Numbered from the stretch's first letter, positions 34,113 through 47,516 are shown. The stretch is 57,726 nucleotides of DNA from Gammaproteobacteria bacterium (GCA_029881995.1 JAOULO010000018.1:1-57726); one strand, 5' to 3'. Numbers and translations: made by a program. Notes: generated by a model not told the origin, from the sequence alone.

Positions 34113-35354
34113 CTATATATTCCTTAAACTCTCAATAGGTGGAATCCGTCCTGCCCGCCACGCGGGATATACCCCCGATAGAATTGCAAGAGTAAATACA
34201 ACGGACAATATAATCACTACCGTTTCAATATAAAGCTTTACCCGCACAATAGGATCAACCAACACTCCCGCGACGCTGTAATCTTCTCCGCTCAACATGG
34301 CACTAAAATCCAGCCCATAGACATCGAGATACCAGTACCAGGGAGAGGTAATCATAACGCCCACCACCAGACCTATCAAAGCCAGCCAAACAGATTCGAA
34401 CAGTACCAGTTTGAACAACTGCCTGGCCGACATACCCAGCGCCATCATGACGCCAAATTCACGCGTGCGTTCCAGTACACTCATCAACAAAGTATTTAAC
34501 ACCCCAGCAGAAATAAGCAGTGCCACCAATAATTGGCTAATGTAATTTGATGCACCATCGATAGTAATCATTCCCGCCAGATCGGCCTGGGTATCACGCC
34601 AGGTCAGTGCCTCCTGGCGCTTTAAGTCCAGTTTCTCGCTCAGGCGATGACGTATATCATCCGCCTTACGTTGGTTATCCAGCATCACTGCCAATAACGT
34701 TGCCTCATCTTTCTCGTAACCCAGAACGTTTCTGACTCTATCAATAGGCAGCAAAACCAGGCCACCATCAATTTCAGCCACGCCTGTCGAAAAGACACCA
34801 CTGACCCTGGCTATTTCACTGACAATTTCACCATTTACATCGGTCGTGGTATATACCAGTTTTTTACCCAATTTCAGGTTCAACTTTTCGGCAAGCTTAT
34901 TACCAACAACCACACCTGTTCCGTCTTTATCAGTAAAAACATTTCCCTGCTTGATCAAGCGTATCAGTAAATTGTATTTTTCTGTTTCCTGAGATGGGTC
35001 GATAGCTAGAAACATGCCACCCACACTCTTGACCGCGCTGGCAAACATGGCCTGCCCCATTATGCGCACCATGGCATCGGCCACTCCCTGCTCACGAATT
35101 AACTTCTCCCTGAGTTCATCCGTTGTGGATATTCTTTTGTCTAGAGTCGGTGTTTTATTATATCCGACGGCAGAAATCGTTATATGACCAAAGCCTGTCG
35201 AGGCACTGGCATCAATCATGTTGCCATACATATACAGGGCCATACCGGTAAAGGTGGCCGACAACAACACACCAAAACCAATCGAACTGGCCGTAATCAG
35301 TGTCCTGCGCTTTCTGCGCCATACATTTCGCCATGCCAGGCTGATCAGTTTCAT
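34113..35354 (-). CDS. ABC permease, FtsX/LolE-like (second)
   Basis: A 413-residue permease with one N-terminal helix (RTLITASSIGFGVLLSATFT), a large periplasmic MacB-like domain, and three C-terminal helices with FtsX signatures (LLVALLISAGVLNTLLMSVL, RTREFGVMMALGMSARQLF, SGVYPAWRAGRIPPIESLR). It is a diverged paralogue of the permease that precedes it in the operon. Together they would make a heterodimer, as LolC and LolE do. Confidence 0.92.
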   Translation of the reverse strand: MKLISLAWRNVWRRKRRTLITASSIGFGVLLSATFTGMALYMYGNMIDASASTGFGHITISAVGYNKTPTLDKRISTTDELREKLIREQGVADAMVRIMGQAMFASAVKSVGGMFLAIDPSQETEKYNLLIRLIKQGNVFTDKDGTGVVVGNKLAEKLNLKLGKKLVYTTTDVNGEIVSEIARVSGVFSTGVAEIDGGLVLLPIDRVRNVLGYEKDEATLLAVMLDNQRKADDIRHRLSEKLDLKRQEALTWRDTQADLAGMITIDGASNYISQLLVALLISAGVLNTLLMSVLERTREFGVMMALGMSARQLFKLVLFESVWLALIGLVVGVMITSPWYWYLDVYGLDFSAMLSGEDYSVAGVLVDPIVRVKLYIETVVIILSVVFTLAILSGVYPAWRAGRIPPIESLRNI

Positions 35355-35360
35355 GTCATG

Positions 35361-36581
35361 TTACCGATAATGAATCGCCTTAACAGGCTGAATAACGGCC
35401 GCCTTGATGGCTGGGTATAACACAGCCACCAGGGCAATCAAAACCAGGGTTACCAGCGGCGCCATCACTGAACGTTGTGTTAACTCAGCCCGCCAGATTG
35501 GATCAAAGGCAATGCCACCAAAACTCATTCCACTAATGAATTGTGTCAGGTCAATTCCATTTAACTGGAAATACCAGGCCAGCGGTAATCCAAATATGAA
35601 TGCGAGTACCACTGCAATACAAACCTGTATTAATGTCTCTGTATAGATCAGGCTGAACAATTGCCAGGGTCCCACACCAATAGCACGCATCACCCCAAAT
35701 TCACGTATACGTTCAAACACACTCATTAACATGGCATTCAATACCACCATGGCAACGGCGATATAGGTAATGAACAGCATAATATAGATATTGATATCTG
35801 ACAGATCCAGAATTTCAGCAATCAGGGGTTGCAGTTTACGCCAGTTCAAGACTTCATAATGGGGGAATATGGCTGAAAGCTTATCAGTGACTTGTTCGAT
35901 CTCAACTGTTTTATCATCCCGTACAATGACGATCTCATGTATACCATTTGTCAGCCCCATCAGTTCACGGAAACTGGTATCCAGCATATAAAAACCGCCC
36001 CGATCGATCTCTTCACCGACGCCTTTTAGTATTCCCTTCACCTGAAACAGATCATTGGCCATAGAACCGTCTGCTGCCTGCCCCACAATCACTAGCTCAT
36101 CACCCACATTGACCGATAGTGTACGAGCTAGTTTTCGACCTAAAACAACACCTTTCATATCAACCCGGTTAAGCCACTCACCTTTATATACATGCTCATG
36201 GATACGAGTAACTTTAGACTCCAGTTCCAGATTTATACCGCGCAATTGCACACCAGCCGAACTAATACCCGCTGCGGCAAGGGCAAAACCAAACAGACGA
36301 GGACTGGCCGTCATACCATTCGCTGCAAGTTTGCTAATAATTTTCTCGCTCCCCTCTATCTTTGTATATAGGTCAGGATCGTCTCGATAACCTTTGACAT
36401 GAATCTGCAACTCACCAATATTCATGGCCAGGGCATTACGTTCTGTAGAAAGAAAAAGACCCTCCATGAGGGAGGCATACAAAATCATGATCATTCCGGC
36501 AAATGTCATGGCACCGATTGTTACCAGAGATCGATGTCGGTTTCGATTTACATTTCTGGCAGCCAGGGCAATGAGGTTCAT
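35361..36581 (-). CDS. ABC permease, FtsX/LolC-like (first)
   Basis: A 406-residue permease of the same design: N-terminal helix (SLVTIGAMTFAGMIMILYAS), periplasmic domain, and the FtsX domain with YIAVAMVVLNAMLMSVFERI, REFGVMRAIGVGPWQLF and a C-terminal YPAIKAAVIQPVKAIHYR. It lies two bases after the LolA-like gene and six bases before the second permease. Substrate cannot be read from the sequence. Confidence 0.92.
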   Translation of the reverse strand: MNLIALAARNVNRNRHRSLVTIGAMTFAGMIMILYASLMEGLFLSTERNALAMNIGELQIHVKGYRDDPDLYTKIEGSEKIISKLAANGMTASPRLFGFALAAAGISSAGVQLRGINLELESKVTRIHEHVYKGEWLNRVDMKGVVLGRKLARTLSVNVGDELVIVGQAADGSMANDLFQVKGILKGVGEEIDRGGFYMLDTSFRELMGLTNGIHEIVIVRDDKTVEIEQVTDKLSAIFPHYEVLNWRKLQPLIAEILDLSDINIYIMLFITYIAVAMVVLNAMLMSVFERIREFGVMRAIGVGPWQLFSLIYTETLIQVCIAVVLAFIFGLPLAWYFQLNGIDLTQFISGMSFGGIAFDPIWRAELTQRSVMAPLVTLVLIALVAVLYPAIKAAVIQPVKAIHYR

Positions 36582-36583
36582 GA

Positions 36584-37372
36584 CTAATAGCGCTTCAGAT
36601 TAGATAGTGAAAATAGACTGTCCTTAACAGGAATATTGAGCTGTAATTTTTCATAGATAAAAACGGTATATTCATCGGGTTTATCAGCTGGTGTAAGACG
36701 CATTACCGAGGGTCTCAGTTTCCCTGAAAGGGTTTTGATTTTTTCAAATACAATAGTCCGGGCCAGATTCTGATCTTCATCATAGAATTTCTCATAAACT
36801 GGTAAATAATCTGGCAAGGTTACCATCAATTCCATTTTGCCCCACACCACAGCTGCATCGGGTTTTGGCTTCAGTTCAAAGAGAATGACCTGCTTACCAT
36901 CCCTTTTCCCTTCAAAAGAAATGCGAGGCACATAGTCCTCTTCCATGCGGGACTCTTTAACCAGATCATCATTGGTAAAATGGCTACCCATCCATGACCC
37001 CATCATCATGCCTGAGGTAAGGCGGATAGTACGGTCTGTCTTAGGCAGGTAACTATATATAGTATCGTTAGATTTGAGTGTTGCTGTCCCCTTCTCCTTA
37101 AGGGGTTTTAAAATACGCATCAGGGTCTTTTCTGTCCCTTTAGACCAGCCCTCCATTTGTAGAGTACGGGTATAGTGTTGTGTCTTTACCCTCATGGTAA
37201 AACGACCATAAGAAGACTCACCACGCCATAGGTCATCGATCTGTCGTAGAATTATTTTTGCCCGATCAGAATTATCATTTGCTGCAAAAACACTATTGCT
37301 GATAATCAAAATAAAAACCAATAGTATAATATGGGCCTTTAATAATAAGCCAAAATTACAAAAGCGATGCAT
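36584..37372 (-). CDS. LolA-like outer-membrane lipoprotein-sorting protein
   Basis: A 262-residue periplasmic protein of the LolA-like type (often called outer membrane lipoprotein-sorting protein). The signal peptide ends ISNSVFA. The fold is visible as RTLQMEGWSKGTEKTLMRIL, then NDTIYSYLPKTDRTIRLTSG, MMMGSWMGSHFTNDDLV, and the late strands. LolA itself carries lipoproteins in a hydrophobic half-barrel. Being the first gene of the operon, it is likely the dedicated periplasmic carrier for the two permeases behind it. Confidence 0.88.
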   Translation of the reverse strand: MHRFCNFGLLLKAHIILLVFILIISNSVFAANDNSDRAKIILRQIDDLWRGESSYGRFTMRVKTQHYTRTLQMEGWSKGTEKTLMRILKPLKEKGTATLKSNDTIYSYLPKTDRTIRLTSGMMMGSWMGSHFTNDDLVKESRMEEDYVPRISFEGKRDGKQVILFELKPKPDAAVVWGKMELMVTLPDYLPVYEKFYDEDQNLARTIVFEKIKTLSGKLRPSVMRLTPADKPDEYTVFIYEKLQLNIPVKDSLFSLSNLKRY

Positions 37373-37464
37373 AATTGCCTCGGGTGAGAATTATGAAAAA
37401 CGTCTGTTATGAATAACAGATATGATAAGGACGGGCAATGATCTGGATAAATAAATTGAATTGA

Positions 37465-38268
37465 TTAACGAACAAACTGTTGACGTAGATTCTTATAGTA
37501 CGCGTGGGCACCGCCATTCATGAAGTAATATGACTTAACACCTTTTTCCTCGATATGATACATCAACCAACGCACCTGCTTACCTGCAGCATCATACACT
37601 AGCAGAGTTCGATTTTCCTTTCTGGCTTTTTCCAGGTACTTATCTATGAGCTGTTTATTATCCAGAGGTGCACGTTGTTCTTTGCCGACAAAAATACTTA
37701 TGCCTTCACGTTGGAATGGATCACGTACATCCAGCACCAACGCATTGCTGGTTGCAACACGCTCTTCAAAACGTTCCGGTGCTAATAGGTGATTTTTGAA
37801 GCGGGATTTTTTTATCAGGTTGGCAGGATTAATCGGAGTCTTTCCTAACAGCACGGCCTCAGCTGGGTAGCGTTTCGCCCAATCCATGATACCGGCATCA
37901 TAAGCGATAACATTGCTGATACCGTGCAGTCGACACTTGCTAACAGCCTTGTAGGACTTCATGCAGGTTTTACCGTTACAATACACCACTATAGGTTTGG
38001 AAGCATGCTTGCCACGAAGCTGTTTCATTCGGGTGGTGAAGTCAGGGCTGGCAAGAGGAATATTGATCGCACCCTTGATGCGCAGGGTCTGAAATTCATA
38101 GCCGGAGCGCACATCAACAAATACTACATTTTTTCTCTTATTATATAGATCCTGTAATTCGATATAGGGAACAGCAAGATAGAGCTTCCTACCTGGAAAC
38201 TCGTTTGGCACGGCCAGGGCCAGCTCGACCAGCAGGAAACTGCATAGAATAAACGAAAGGTATTTCAT
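37465..38268 (-). CDS. Exported tandem rhodanese protein
   Basis: A 267-residue periplasmic protein with signal peptide (YLSFILCSFLLVELALA). The first rhodanese domain has VVFVDVRSGYEFQTLRIKGA, INIPLAS and the active loop YCNGKTCMKS (Cys97, second Cys102). The second domain keeps LVLDVRDPFQREG but its loop is YDAAGKQVRW, so it lacks the catalytic Cys and is probably structural or binding. The ATG at 38268 has GGAGG seven bases upstream. Roles in sulfur transfer or redox are possible. Confidence 0.88.
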   Translation of the reverse strand: MKYLSFILCSFLLVELALAVPNEFPGRKLYLAVPYIELQDLYNKRKNVVFVDVRSGYEFQTLRIKGAINIPLASPDFTTRMKQLRGKHASKPIVVYCNGKTCMKSYKAVSKCRLHGISNVIAYDAGIMDWAKRYPAEAVLLGKTPINPANLIKKSRFKNHLLAPERFEERVATSNALVLDVRDPFQREGISIFVGKEQRAPLDNKQLIDKYLEKARKENRTLLVYDAAGKQVRWLMYHIEEKGVKSYYFMNGGAHAYYKNLRQQFVR

Positions 38269-38338
38269 GATTCCTCCACTAATACCTAACAACGCCAATG
38301 GCTAAAGATACTTATTATAATAGGCGATTTATTTTGTA

Positions 38339-39118
38339 TTACCAGCAGCGTTGATAATCCTGGCGCTGCTTAAGGACTTCCAGGGCCACACCAGCCTGGG
38401 CAACACCGTTGGCAACCGACTTTTCCCACCAGCGGGTGGCCTCACAATAACTCTTTTCCGCACCACGGCCATTGGCATAGAGAATACCTAAGTTATATTG
38501 GGCCATGCCATCACCACTCTGAGCCGCCTTGCGCCACCATTTTACGGCTGTTTTTAAATCCTTTTCAACACCCAGCTTCCCAATTGCATACACTATGCCC
38601 AGGTTGTATTGGGCATCAGCATTACCCTGATCGGCGGCTTTTTTCCACCAGAACACGGCTTTGTCCGGGTCGACAGCGACCCCCTCACCCTGTGCATAGG
38701 CCACTGCCAGGTTATGCTGTGCATTTGGGTGTCCCCCACGGGCAGCAGCCTGATACCAGAGATAAGCCTGTTCAATATCCTGCTTGGTGCCCAGGCCAGC
38801 ATCTGACATCATTCCCATATAGAACTGGGCCTCACTAACTCCCTTATTGGCGAGCGGTGCAAGTAACTGGTTGGCCTGTTCATAATCTTCCTTGCTAAAA
38901 GCACGAAGACCGTTGACCAGCTGTAATAAATCAGAATGTTGTTGAGTACCTATTTCTGAAAGATCACTTTGATAGCTCGCCTGTGTATTCATATCAGGAC
39001 TAATTGCACTGGCCCGTTTGGCGGAAATGAGGAACAGGAAAGTAATAGACAGGAGCATCAAACAAAATATCTGATATTTTTGTGCCCTGTGGTTGCTAAA
39101 AACTCCAGTTTTAAACAT
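38339..39118 (-). CDS. Exported Sel1-repeat protein
   Basis: A 259-residue protein with signal peptide (FCLMLLSITFLFLISAKRAS) and at least four Sel1-like repeats (AQFYMGMMSDAGLGTKQDIE, AQHNLAVAYAQGEGVAVDPD, AQYNLGIVYAIGKLGVEKDL, AQYNLGILYANGRGAEKSYC). Such solenoids bind other proteins. There is a Cys near the C-terminus (QRCW). It stands 70 bp upstream of the rhodanese gene on the same strand, perhaps in one operon. Confidence 0.9.
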   Translation of the reverse strand: MFKTGVFSNHRAQKYQIFCLMLLSITFLFLISAKRASAISPDMNTQASYQSDLSEIGTQQHSDLLQLVNGLRAFSKEDYEQANQLLAPLANKGVSEAQFYMGMMSDAGLGTKQDIEQAYLWYQAAARGGHPNAQHNLAVAYAQGEGVAVDPDKAVFWWKKAADQGNADAQYNLGIVYAIGKLGVEKDLKTAVKWWRKAAQSGDGMAQYNLGILYANGRGAEKSYCEATRWWEKSVANGVAQAGVALEVLKQRQDYQRCW

Positions 39119-39252
39119 ACGCCCTGCCTCATATTAATCAGCTGATGAAAAACACCATCACTAATCAATGTATCGTCTGGGCAAAACGTGACTTTAATCA
39201 CAATTAACCGGAAACATTATAAGATATTTAAAAATTAAGTAATAAAACCAAT

Positions 39253-39281
39253 AAAAAAGGCGGGTATAAACCCGCCTTTTA
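39253..39281. terminator. Bidirectional terminator after fba
   Basis: Stem AAAAGGCGGG (39255-39264) pairs with CCCGCCTTTT (39271-39280), symmetric and working on both strands. On the minus strand it closes the Calvin/glycolysis operon 23 bases after the fba stop. Confidence 0.9.
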
Positions 39282-39303
39282 TATGGTTGTTACAAATTGT
39301 AAC

Positions 39304-40377
39304 TTAGGCTGCTTTGGTAACCTTCTGATCAAGTTCGCCAGAAGCGTAACGCGTTACCATATCATCCAGATTGATCGGCTTGATCTTACTGGCATGACCG
39401 GCACAACCGAAGGCTTCGTAACGCGCCTTACAGATTTCCATCATGCCCTTGGTAGATTCTTTGAGGAATTTACGTGGGTCGAAGTTAGAAGCATTGTCAG
39501 CCATGTGCTTACGGATGGCACCGGTAGAGGCCATACGCAGGTCAGTATCGATATTGACCTTGCGCACACCGTTTTTAATGCCTTCAACGATTTCATCAAC
39601 AGGTACACCGTAGGTCTGACCCATGTCACCACCGTAGTTATTGATGATTTCCAGCCAGTCCTGAGGTACAGAAGAAGAACCGTGCATAACCAGGTGAGTG
39701 TTAGGAATGCGAGCATTGATTTCCTTGATGCGGTCAATACGCAGGATGTCACCAGTTGGCTCTTTAGTGAATTTGTAAGCACCGTGTGAAGTACCGATGG
39801 CAATCGCCAGGGCATCAACACCAGTTTGAGCAACGAAGTCAGCGGCTTCTTCAACACCAGTCAGGAGCATGTCCATGTCCAGTTTGCCTTCAGCGCCGTG
39901 GCCGTCTTCTTCACCCATTTCGCCGGTTTCCAGAGAACCCAGACAACCCAGTTCACCTTCAACTGAAACACCACCAGAGTGGGCCATATCGACAACAGTC
40001 TTAGTGACATTAACGTTGTATTCGAAAGAAGAAGGAGTCTTCATGTCTTCCATCAGGGAACCGTCCATCATGACTGATGTAAAACCAGACTGGATGGAAC
40101 GCAGGCAAACGCCTGGTGCAGAACCGTGGTCCTGATGCATGCAGATAGGAATATGTGGGTACATTTCCTGAGCAGCAAGAATCAGGTGACGCAGGAAGGG
40201 CTCGCCAGCATAGGAACGTGCACCAGCAGAACCCTGCATGATCACGGGGCTGTCAGTAGCATCCGCCGCCTGCATGATGGCGTGGACTTGTTCCATATTA
40301 TTGACGTTGAAAGCAGGCATGCCGAAGCTGTTATCCGCAGCATAATCCAGCAGTTGACGTAAGGTTATCAGGGCCAT
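39304..40377 (-). CDS. fba: Fructose-bisphosphate aldolase, class II
   Basis: Zinc aldolase that joins glyceraldehyde 3-phosphate and dihydroxyacetone phosphate; in the Calvin cycle it may also make sedoheptulose bisphosphate. Length is 357 residues, of the Calvin-cycle subtype. Zinc ligands lie in [34 protein letters not shown] and [24 protein letters not shown] binds phosphate. A canonical AAGGAGG site precedes the ATG. It is the last gene of the tkt-gap-pgk-pyk-fba operon. Confidence 0.97.
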   Translation of the reverse strand: MALITLRQLLDYAADNSFGMPAFNVNNMEQVHAIMQAADATDSPVIMQGSAGARSYAGEPFLRHLILAAQEMYPHIPICMHQDHGSAPGVCLRSIQSGFTSVMMDGSLMEDMKTPSSFEYNVNVTKTVVDMAHSGGVSVEGELGCLGSLETGEMGEEDGHGAEGKLDMDMLLTGVEEAADFVAQTGVDALAIAIGTSHGAYKFTKEPTGDILRIDRIKEINARIPNTHLVMHGSSSVPQDWLEIINNYGGDMGQTYGVPVDEIVEGIKNGVRKVNIDTDLRMASTGAIRKHMADNASNFDPRKFLKESTKGMMEICKARYEAFGCAGHASKIKPINLDDMVTRYASGELDQKVTKAA

Positions 40378-40442
40378 TTGGGACCTCCTTGAGTATTGAT
40401 TAATCTATTTATAAATAAACACTTAGTTAAAACAAAATCGTA

Positions 40443-41879
40443 TCAGCCTTTCATCTCGCCGACACGGACGATCTTCATGGCATTGGTGCCACCCATCTCG
40501 CCCATCATGTCGCCCTTGGTCAGGATGACAGTATCACCGTCTCTGACGGTACCGCGACGTAACAGTTCATCCACCGCCTCTCGGTTAACCTCGTTGGGTT
40601 CCTTGCTGGTCGGCTCAAAACTGACGGGGTAGACCCCGCGGTAAAGAGTCACCTTTCTACGCGTCTGGACGTGGCTCGTCAAGGCGTAGATGGGGATTCC
40701 GGAGCTGATTCGGGACATCCACAGGGAGGTAGAACCGGACTCGGTCAGGGCAGCAATGGCCTTCACCCCCAGGTGGTTGGCCGTGTACATGGTGGCCATG
40801 GCGATGGCCTCATCAATACGGCCAAATACGGTATTGATACGGTGATCTGAGTGAGTGGTAATACGCTGTTTTTCTGCCTCGCGACAAATTCGGTCCATTG
40901 CAGCGATGGCTTTTTCAGGGTATTTACCACTGGCCGTTTCAGCCGACAACATCACGGCGTCTGTCCCGTCCAGCACAGCGTTGGCCACATCGAAGACCTC
41001 GGCACGGGTTGGGATATGACTGTGAATCATGGATTCCATCATCTGGGTCGCAGTGATAACCACTTTGTTCATCCGGCGACCAAGTTGTATGAGGTGCTTC
41101 TGTACCGGTGGCAGGCTGGCATCACCGATTTCCACACCCAGGTCACCACGGGCGATCATAATCACGTCGGAGGCTTCGATTATTTCCTCAACCACATCAA
41201 GAGATTCAGCCCGTTCAATCTTGGAGACAATGTCACCATAACCACCAGCCTCTTCCAGCAGGCGACGAGCCTCATTCACATCCTCGGCAGAACGCACGAA
41301 GGAAACCGCAATATAATCAGCCTGCATGGCTGCAGCCGTCTTGATGTCCTGGCGGTCTTTATCGGTCAGGGCTGGCGCTGACAGACCACCGCCCTGCTTA
41401 TTGATGCCCTTGCGATTGGATAACTCACCACCAGACACCACTCGGCAGACCACTTCGGTTTCTTTGACCTCGTTGACCCACAATACGATACGGCCATCAT
41501 CCAGCAACATGGTGTCACCCCGTTTTACATCCTGGGGTAATTGCTTATAGGCCACGCCAACCCGATCCTGATTACCTTCCTCGGCACCCAGTTGGGTATC
41601 CAGCGTAAAGGTCGCACCTTCTTCAAGTAGGACCTTGTCATTCTTGAATTTTTCAATTCTGATTTTGGGACCCTGCAAATCACACAATACGCCAATCTGG
41701 CGACCATGGGCCCGAGCGCGATTTCGCACACGTTCGGCACGTTCAATGTGTTCTTCTGGGGTTCCGTGAGAGAAATTGACCCGCACAACGTCAACACCCG
41801 CTTCGATGATTTTATCCAGCATCTTGGGGTCGTCAGTCGCAGGGCCGAGAGTCGCGACGATCTTAGTTCTTCTTAGCAT
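40443..41879 (-). CDS. pyk: Pyruvate kinase
   Basis: Makes pyruvate and ATP from phosphoenolpyruvate, which links fixed carbon to central metabolism. It has 478 residues. Motifs are RTKIVATLGPATDDPKMLDK, VDVVRVNFSHG, the catalytic MIARGDLGVEIG and ITATQMMESMIHSHIPTRAE. The longer frame from 41912 starts with TTG in the pgk-pyk hairpin; the ATG at 41879 fits the family N-terminus, though its ribosome site (AAGAAA) is weak. A pyk gene in a Calvin operon is common in chemoautotrophs. Confidence 0.96.
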   Translation of the reverse strand: MLRRTKIVATLGPATDDPKMLDKIIEAGVDVVRVNFSHGTPEEHIERAERVRNRARAHGRQIGVLCDLQGPKIRIEKFKNDKVLLEEGATFTLDTQLGAEEGNQDRVGVAYKQLPQDVKRGDTMLLDDGRIVLWVNEVKETEVVCRVVSGGELSNRKGINKQGGGLSAPALTDKDRQDIKTAAAMQADYIAVSFVRSAEDVNEARRLLEEAGGYGDIVSKIERAESLDVVEEIIEASDVIMIARGDLGVEIGDASLPPVQKHLIQLGRRMNKVVITATQMMESMIHSHIPTRAEVFDVANAVLDGTDAVMLSAETASGKYPEKAIAAMDRICREAEKQRITTHSDHRINTVFGRIDEAIAMATMYTANHLGVKAIAALTESGSTSLWMSRISSGIPIYALTSHVQTRRKVTLYRGVYPVSFEPTSKEPNEVNREAVDELLRRGTVRDGDTVILTKGDMMGEMGGTNAMKIVRVGEMKG

Positions 41880-41896
41880 ATATTTCTTATAGTAAT

Positions 41897-41925
41897 CCGG
41901 ATCACCGCCCAATGCGGTGACCCGG
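41897..41925 (-). promoter_or_regulatory. Stem-loop between pgk and pyk
   Basis: TCACCG (41902-41907) pairs with CGGTGA (41915-41920), extended by CCGG on both sides. There is no T-run, so it may be an mRNA processing or stability element that sets the level of pyk against pgk. Confidence 0.5.
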
Positions 41926-41933
41926 TTATAGTT

Positions 41934-43130
41934 TTAGGCTGTAGTAGTTGCTTTCTTGGCACACTCTTCCAGCATAGCGACGGCAGGCAGGGTCTTGCCT
42001 TCCAGGTATTCCAGGAACGCACCACCGGCAGTCGAGATATAGCTCACCTTGTCATAGATGTCGTATTTCTGGATTGCGGCAATCGTGTCACCACCACCGG
42101 CCAGGCTGAAGCCCTTGGCATTGGCAATGGCCATAGAAACGGTCTTGGTGCCTTCACCGAACTGATCAAACTCGAATACGCCAACAGGGCCATTCCAGAC
42201 GATAGTGCCAGCTTTAGAAATGATATCAGCCAGTTCCTGGGCAGATTTTGGACCAATGTCGAAAATCATATCATCGTCAGCCACATCACCGGCATCTTTC
42301 AGAGTGGCTTCAGCGGTTTCGCTGAATTCCTTACCGCATACTACATCAACGGCGATAGGAATGTTGGCACCACGGCCTTTCATTTTTTCAACCAGCGCCT
42401 TAGCAGTATCCACCAGATCATCTTCACACAATGATTTACCAACATTGTTACCCATGGCCTTGAGGAAGGTATTGGCGATACCACCACCAACTACCATCTG
42501 GTCAACTTTCTCAGACAGGGCTTCGAGAACCGTCAGTTTGGTAGAAACTTTTGAACCACCAACAATGGCGACCATTGGACGGGCTGGGTTAGCCAGGGCT
42601 TTTGCCAGGTTATCCAGCTCATCGGCTAACAGCAGGCCAGCACAAGCGACAGGGGCAAACTTACCGGCGCCGTGCGTAGAGGCCTGGGCGCGGTGAGCCG
42701 TACCGAAGGCATCCATTACAAATACGTCACACAGGGCAGCGTATTTCTTGGCCAGGTCTTCGTTGTCTTTCTTTTCACCGGCGTTGAAACGCACGTTTTC
42801 GAGCAGAACACATTCACCAGCAGCCACGTCGAAACCACCATCGAGGTAGTCTTTGATAAGACGCACATCTGTCCCCAGCTTAGCTGACATATCAGCGGCA
42901 ATCGGGGCCATGGAGTTCTCATCATCCACCTTACCCTCTTCAGGACGACCACGGTGAGACATAACCATCACAGAGGCACCAGCCTTCATGCAATGCTCGA
43001 TGGTTGGCATAGAGGCACTGATGCGCGCATCAGAAGTTACCTTACCATCTTTAACAGGTACATTCAGATCAGCACGGATAAGAACTTTCTTACCAGCCAG
43101 ATCCAGATCAGTCAGTTTAATAAAAGACAT
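41934..43130 (-). CDS. pgk: Phosphoglycerate kinase
   Basis: Phosphorylates 3-phosphoglycerate, the RuBisCO product, to 1,3-bisphosphoglycerate. It has 398 residues. Motifs are [71 protein letters not shown] and [16 protein letters not shown] lies before the ATG. The 240-bp gap from gap contains two repeat hairpins. pgk stands second to gap in the operon order, matching consecutive Calvin steps. Confidence 0.98.
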   Translation of the reverse strand: MSFIKLTDLDLAGKKVLIRADLNVPVKDGKVTSDARISASMPTIEHCMKAGASVMVMSHRGRPEEGKVDDENSMAPIAADMSAKLGTDVRLIKDYLDGGFDVAAGECVLLENVRFNAGEKKDNEDLAKKYAALCDVFVMDAFGTAHRAQASTHGAGKFAPVACAGLLLADELDNLAKALANPARPMVAIVGGSKVSTKLTVLEALSEKVDQMVVGGGIANTFLKAMGNNVGKSLCEDDLVDTAKALVEKMKGRGANIPIAVDVVCGKEFSETAEATLKDAGDVADDDMIFDIGPKSAQELADIISKAGTIVWNGPVGVFEFDQFGEGTKTVSMAIANAKGFSLAGGGDTIAAIQKYDIYDKVSYISTAGGAFLEYLEGKTLPAVAMLEECAKKATTTA

Positions 43131-43213
43131 ACTTAAAACTCTCCTGAGTTAGATATTTCAAAAACGATTGGCCAAACCCTAAGGTGGCTTGGCGAATGAT
43201 TTTTTAGTAAATC

Positions 43214-43235
43214 AGGGTGGGCTAACACCCACCCT
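43214..43235. repeat. Short palindrome GGGTGGGCTAACACCCACCC
   Basis: Stem AGGGTGGG with CCCACCCT around CTAACA. This type of hairpin is common in gammaproteobacterial intergenic regions. It lies between pgk and gap. Confidence 0.6.
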
Positions 43236-43247
43236 ATTTAAACCTCG

Positions 43248-46383
<3,136 letters not shown>

Positions 46384-46745
46384 AGCTCTCTCCTGTTTCA
46401 TTTTTGGTAAATCTTCAATTGTGGTCGACATGGCAGTTAACCCAAATCGTTATCTACGGCAGTAAAGCCGAAGTGTTGAATTCGTGTCCTTGTGGTTACC
46501 GGCTCCCAGGCCGAACAAAAAACACACCCTAGATCCAGAAATACCGGCTATCTGAATCCTTTTGCTTGTTCATTTATATTCTGAAAATAAGCGGGACATG
46601 ACCGCCCCCATCCGCTCCCCGGACAGTGAGCGGGCGATTTTCCCACTTTTTACCTGTCGGGGGCAAGGGCGAAGTGTGAATCAAATAACTGAGTGATAAG
46701 CCAAGTTATTGAAAAGATAAGGCACGTTTATTACATTTGACGGCA
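46384..46745. other. 362-bp leader of the tkt operon
   Basis: No conserved gene is seen; a longer tkt frame occupies only the last 48 bases. On the minus strand it should hold the Calvin operon promoter. A GC hairpin (CCGCTCCCCGGACAGTGAGCGG, 46613-46634) is visible. No CbbR site of clear quality could be identified by eye. Confidence 0.5.
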
Positions 46746-47306
46746 TTACGCCGTTTCCTTCCACTTAATTGAACAACCCATACTAGGGATCTGGTCGTCA
46801 GGCCCCTTGCCAGTTTTTGCCACTTCCAGCATGGATGCATACAGATCACGTCGCACATCTACGGGAGCTGTTTCCTTGCGACTGGCATCCAGGCGGCCAC
46901 GATACTGAAGTTCCAGCTTGCCGTTATAACCAAAAAAGTCTGGAGTACAGACTGCCCCAAAGGTCTTTGCCACCTCCTGGGTCTCATCTAATAGGTATGG
47001 GAAAGGGAAATCATATTTCTCGGCAATAAACTTCATATTATCGAAAGAGTCTTCTTCATAAAGACTGGGATCATTCGACATGATCGCCACACTATTAATG
47101 CCATGATCTTTTAGTTCGCGAGTATCTCTGACAATTCGTTCAATAACGGCTTTTACGTAAGGGCAGTGGTTACAGATAAACATGACCAACAGACCTTTTT
47201 CACCTGCACAGTCCTGAAGTGTCCAACTCTTGCCATCCACACCAGGCAGGCTAAACTCGGGAGCTGCCAGGCCAAAATCACATACAGGGGTCTCAAGACT
47301 GACCAT
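46746..47306 (-). CDS. Thioredoxin-fold protein (peroxiredoxin-like)
   Basis: A 186-residue cytoplasmic protein of the peroxiredoxin-like thioredoxin family. FICNHCPYVKAVIERIV holds a CxxC motif, preceded by EFSLPGVDGKSWTLQDCAGE and followed by VAIMSNDPSLYEEDSFDNM and FGAVCTPDFFGY (cis-Pro loop). A strong GGAGGTG site precedes the ATG. It lies upstream of tkt on the same strand but 362 bp away. Oxidative defence or thiol control of neighbouring enzymes is possible. Confidence 0.9.
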   Translation of the reverse strand: MVSLETPVCDFGLAAPEFSLPGVDGKSWTLQDCAGEKGLLVMFICNHCPYVKAVIERIVRDTRELKDHGINSVAIMSNDPSLYEEDSFDNMKFIAEKYDFPFPYLLDETQEVAKTFGAVCTPDFFGYNGKLELQYRGRLDASRKETAPVDVRRDLYASMLEVAKTGKGPDDQIPSMGCSIKWKETA

Positions 47307-47516
47307 GTAAACACCTCCAAATATTGTACGGGTAATTAATATTGAAAACTTAATCGATTATTATAACGAGATATATTGAATCATATGAAGTTAACGCGGT
47401 TTCACAATGTGACATGGCGAACTTACACAAAACCGGCTAGAATCCCCCTACTTTACTATTAATTAAATATTTACTATTAAATAAACAAGATTAAACCAAG
47501 ACGACAAGGGAACCCA

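Noticed and set aside
46613-46634. GC-rich hairpin in the tkt leader as a terminator or CbbR operator
   Set aside because: No T-run on the relevant strand, and no clear LysR-type T-N11-A arrangement was visible.
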